Positions 49,690 through 50,027 of a stretch of DNA of 50,027 nucleotides are shown one piece after another; the stretch's first letter is position 1, and every line of letters begins with the position of its first letter. This stretch comes from Phycisphaerales bacterium. GTDB taxonomy: Bacteria; Planctomycetota; Phycisphaerae; Sedimentisphaerales; Anaerobacaceae. The position numbers and the translations under genes were made by a program. The stretch is from NCBI GenBank assembly GCA_020343675.1, contig CP070806.1, forward strand, positions 2,318,411-2,368,437, written 5' to 3'. A model generated the notes under the pieces. It worked only from the letters and a program-made list of their open reading frames with translations. It made no database searches and was not told the origin of the DNA.

Positions 49690-50027
49690 TGTTCGCTGCT
49701 CTCCTGAATGCCGCCCAGTTGGTATAGGCTGGGCGCGAGTTTTTCCTGGAGGTCGATGATGGTCGTTTGTATATCGTTCGGTTCGGCGACGACGACATAT
49801 TTGCGTATCCCGTCGAGCGCCTCTTCAAACGTCGCCATTTGTTGTTCGTGCATATAAATCTTCGGGGCCGCCCTGTAGGCTTTCAACTGGCCGGCAAACT
49901 GCTCGCCGGTCGCCCCCGCAATCGTCGCTTTCTCAAACGCATCCTTCTCGGATTCTCTGAGCGTCTTGAAGATTTCGCCCTCGGCCTGTTTGAAGGCGTC
50001 ATCCAGCATAGCGCCGAGGCTCTCGAT
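49686..50027 (-). CDS. Second HflK-like SPFH protein, C-terminal part (cut by window edge)
   Basis: The last 113 residues are visible. They are helical, with FKQAEGEIFKTLRESEKDA, then LKAYRAAPKIYMHEQQMATF and EALDGIRKYVVVAEPND, which is the pattern seen at the C-terminal end of HflK (the arginine-rich lyase-like repeat, then a KVVVD-type strand). The stop overlaps the hflC start as ATGA. The N-terminal part lies outside the window. Confidence 0.75.
   Translation of the reverse strand: MESLGAMLDDAFKQAEGEIFKTLRESEKDAFEKATIAGATGEQFAGQLKAYRAAPKIYMHEQQMATFEEALDGIRKYVVVAEPNDIQTTIIDLQEKLAPSLYQLGGIQESSEQ

Overview
The window looks like a chromosomal segment of a polysaccharide-degrading planctomycete, most likely of the class Phycisphaerae. 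This is an inference from gene content: secreted glycoside hydrolases and lyases, twin-arginine leaders on carbohydrate enzymes (including the relic of a Gfo/Idh/MocA-type leader), an exo-rhamnogalacturonan-lyase-like protein, a run of three SPFH genes beside a P1B ATPase, and an ECF sigma factor. No rRNA, tRNA or CRISPR array was recognised.

Positions 1 to about 13.5 kb form a carbohydrate island with signs of decay and rearrangement. It holds the edge of an IS3-family element, a frameshifted arabinofuranosidase-like pseudogene, a prolyl oligopeptidase lipoprotein, and a leftward operon (M20 amidohydrolase, heparinase II/III-type lyase, broken Tat-leader gene). Two rightward genes follow, a PcRGLX/YetA-like lyase and a large secreted transglutaminase-like protein. 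A 43-bp perfect direct repeat bounds this block at 224 and 13425. A complete IS630-family element of about 1.2 kb, with a transposase that needs a frameshift, lies just outside it.

From 14.8 to 22.9 kb there is accessory DNA: short repeats of the AATCGGGGGACA and GCAGGAATGAC types, a secreted protein with an internal tandem repeat, an M55 D-aminopeptidase, and an ECF sigma factor. The sigma factor is divergent from a group of five uncharacterised genes: a trypsin-fold protease, a two-TM protein with a CBS-like tail, two lipoproteins and a 66-aa protein.

From 22.9 to 50 kb everything is on the minus strand. rpsO and pnp are followed directly by a histidine kinase and an NtrC-type regulator. 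Upstream lies a two-gene ATPase plus TOPRIM-like cassette with its own promoter, resembling a split OLD-type defence module. A tightly spaced series of seven genes follows: Tat-leader sugar-isomerase-like protein, GH10, GH-A enzyme, GH2, pgi, a mannose-1-phosphate guanylyltransferase gene and ruvX. This couples extracellular hemicellulose attack to sugar-phosphate metabolism. The last stretch is one more putative operon: three SPFH proteins, a P1B metal ATPase, an ABC exporter pair, an unknown membrane-anchored protein and a UvrD/PcrA helicase.
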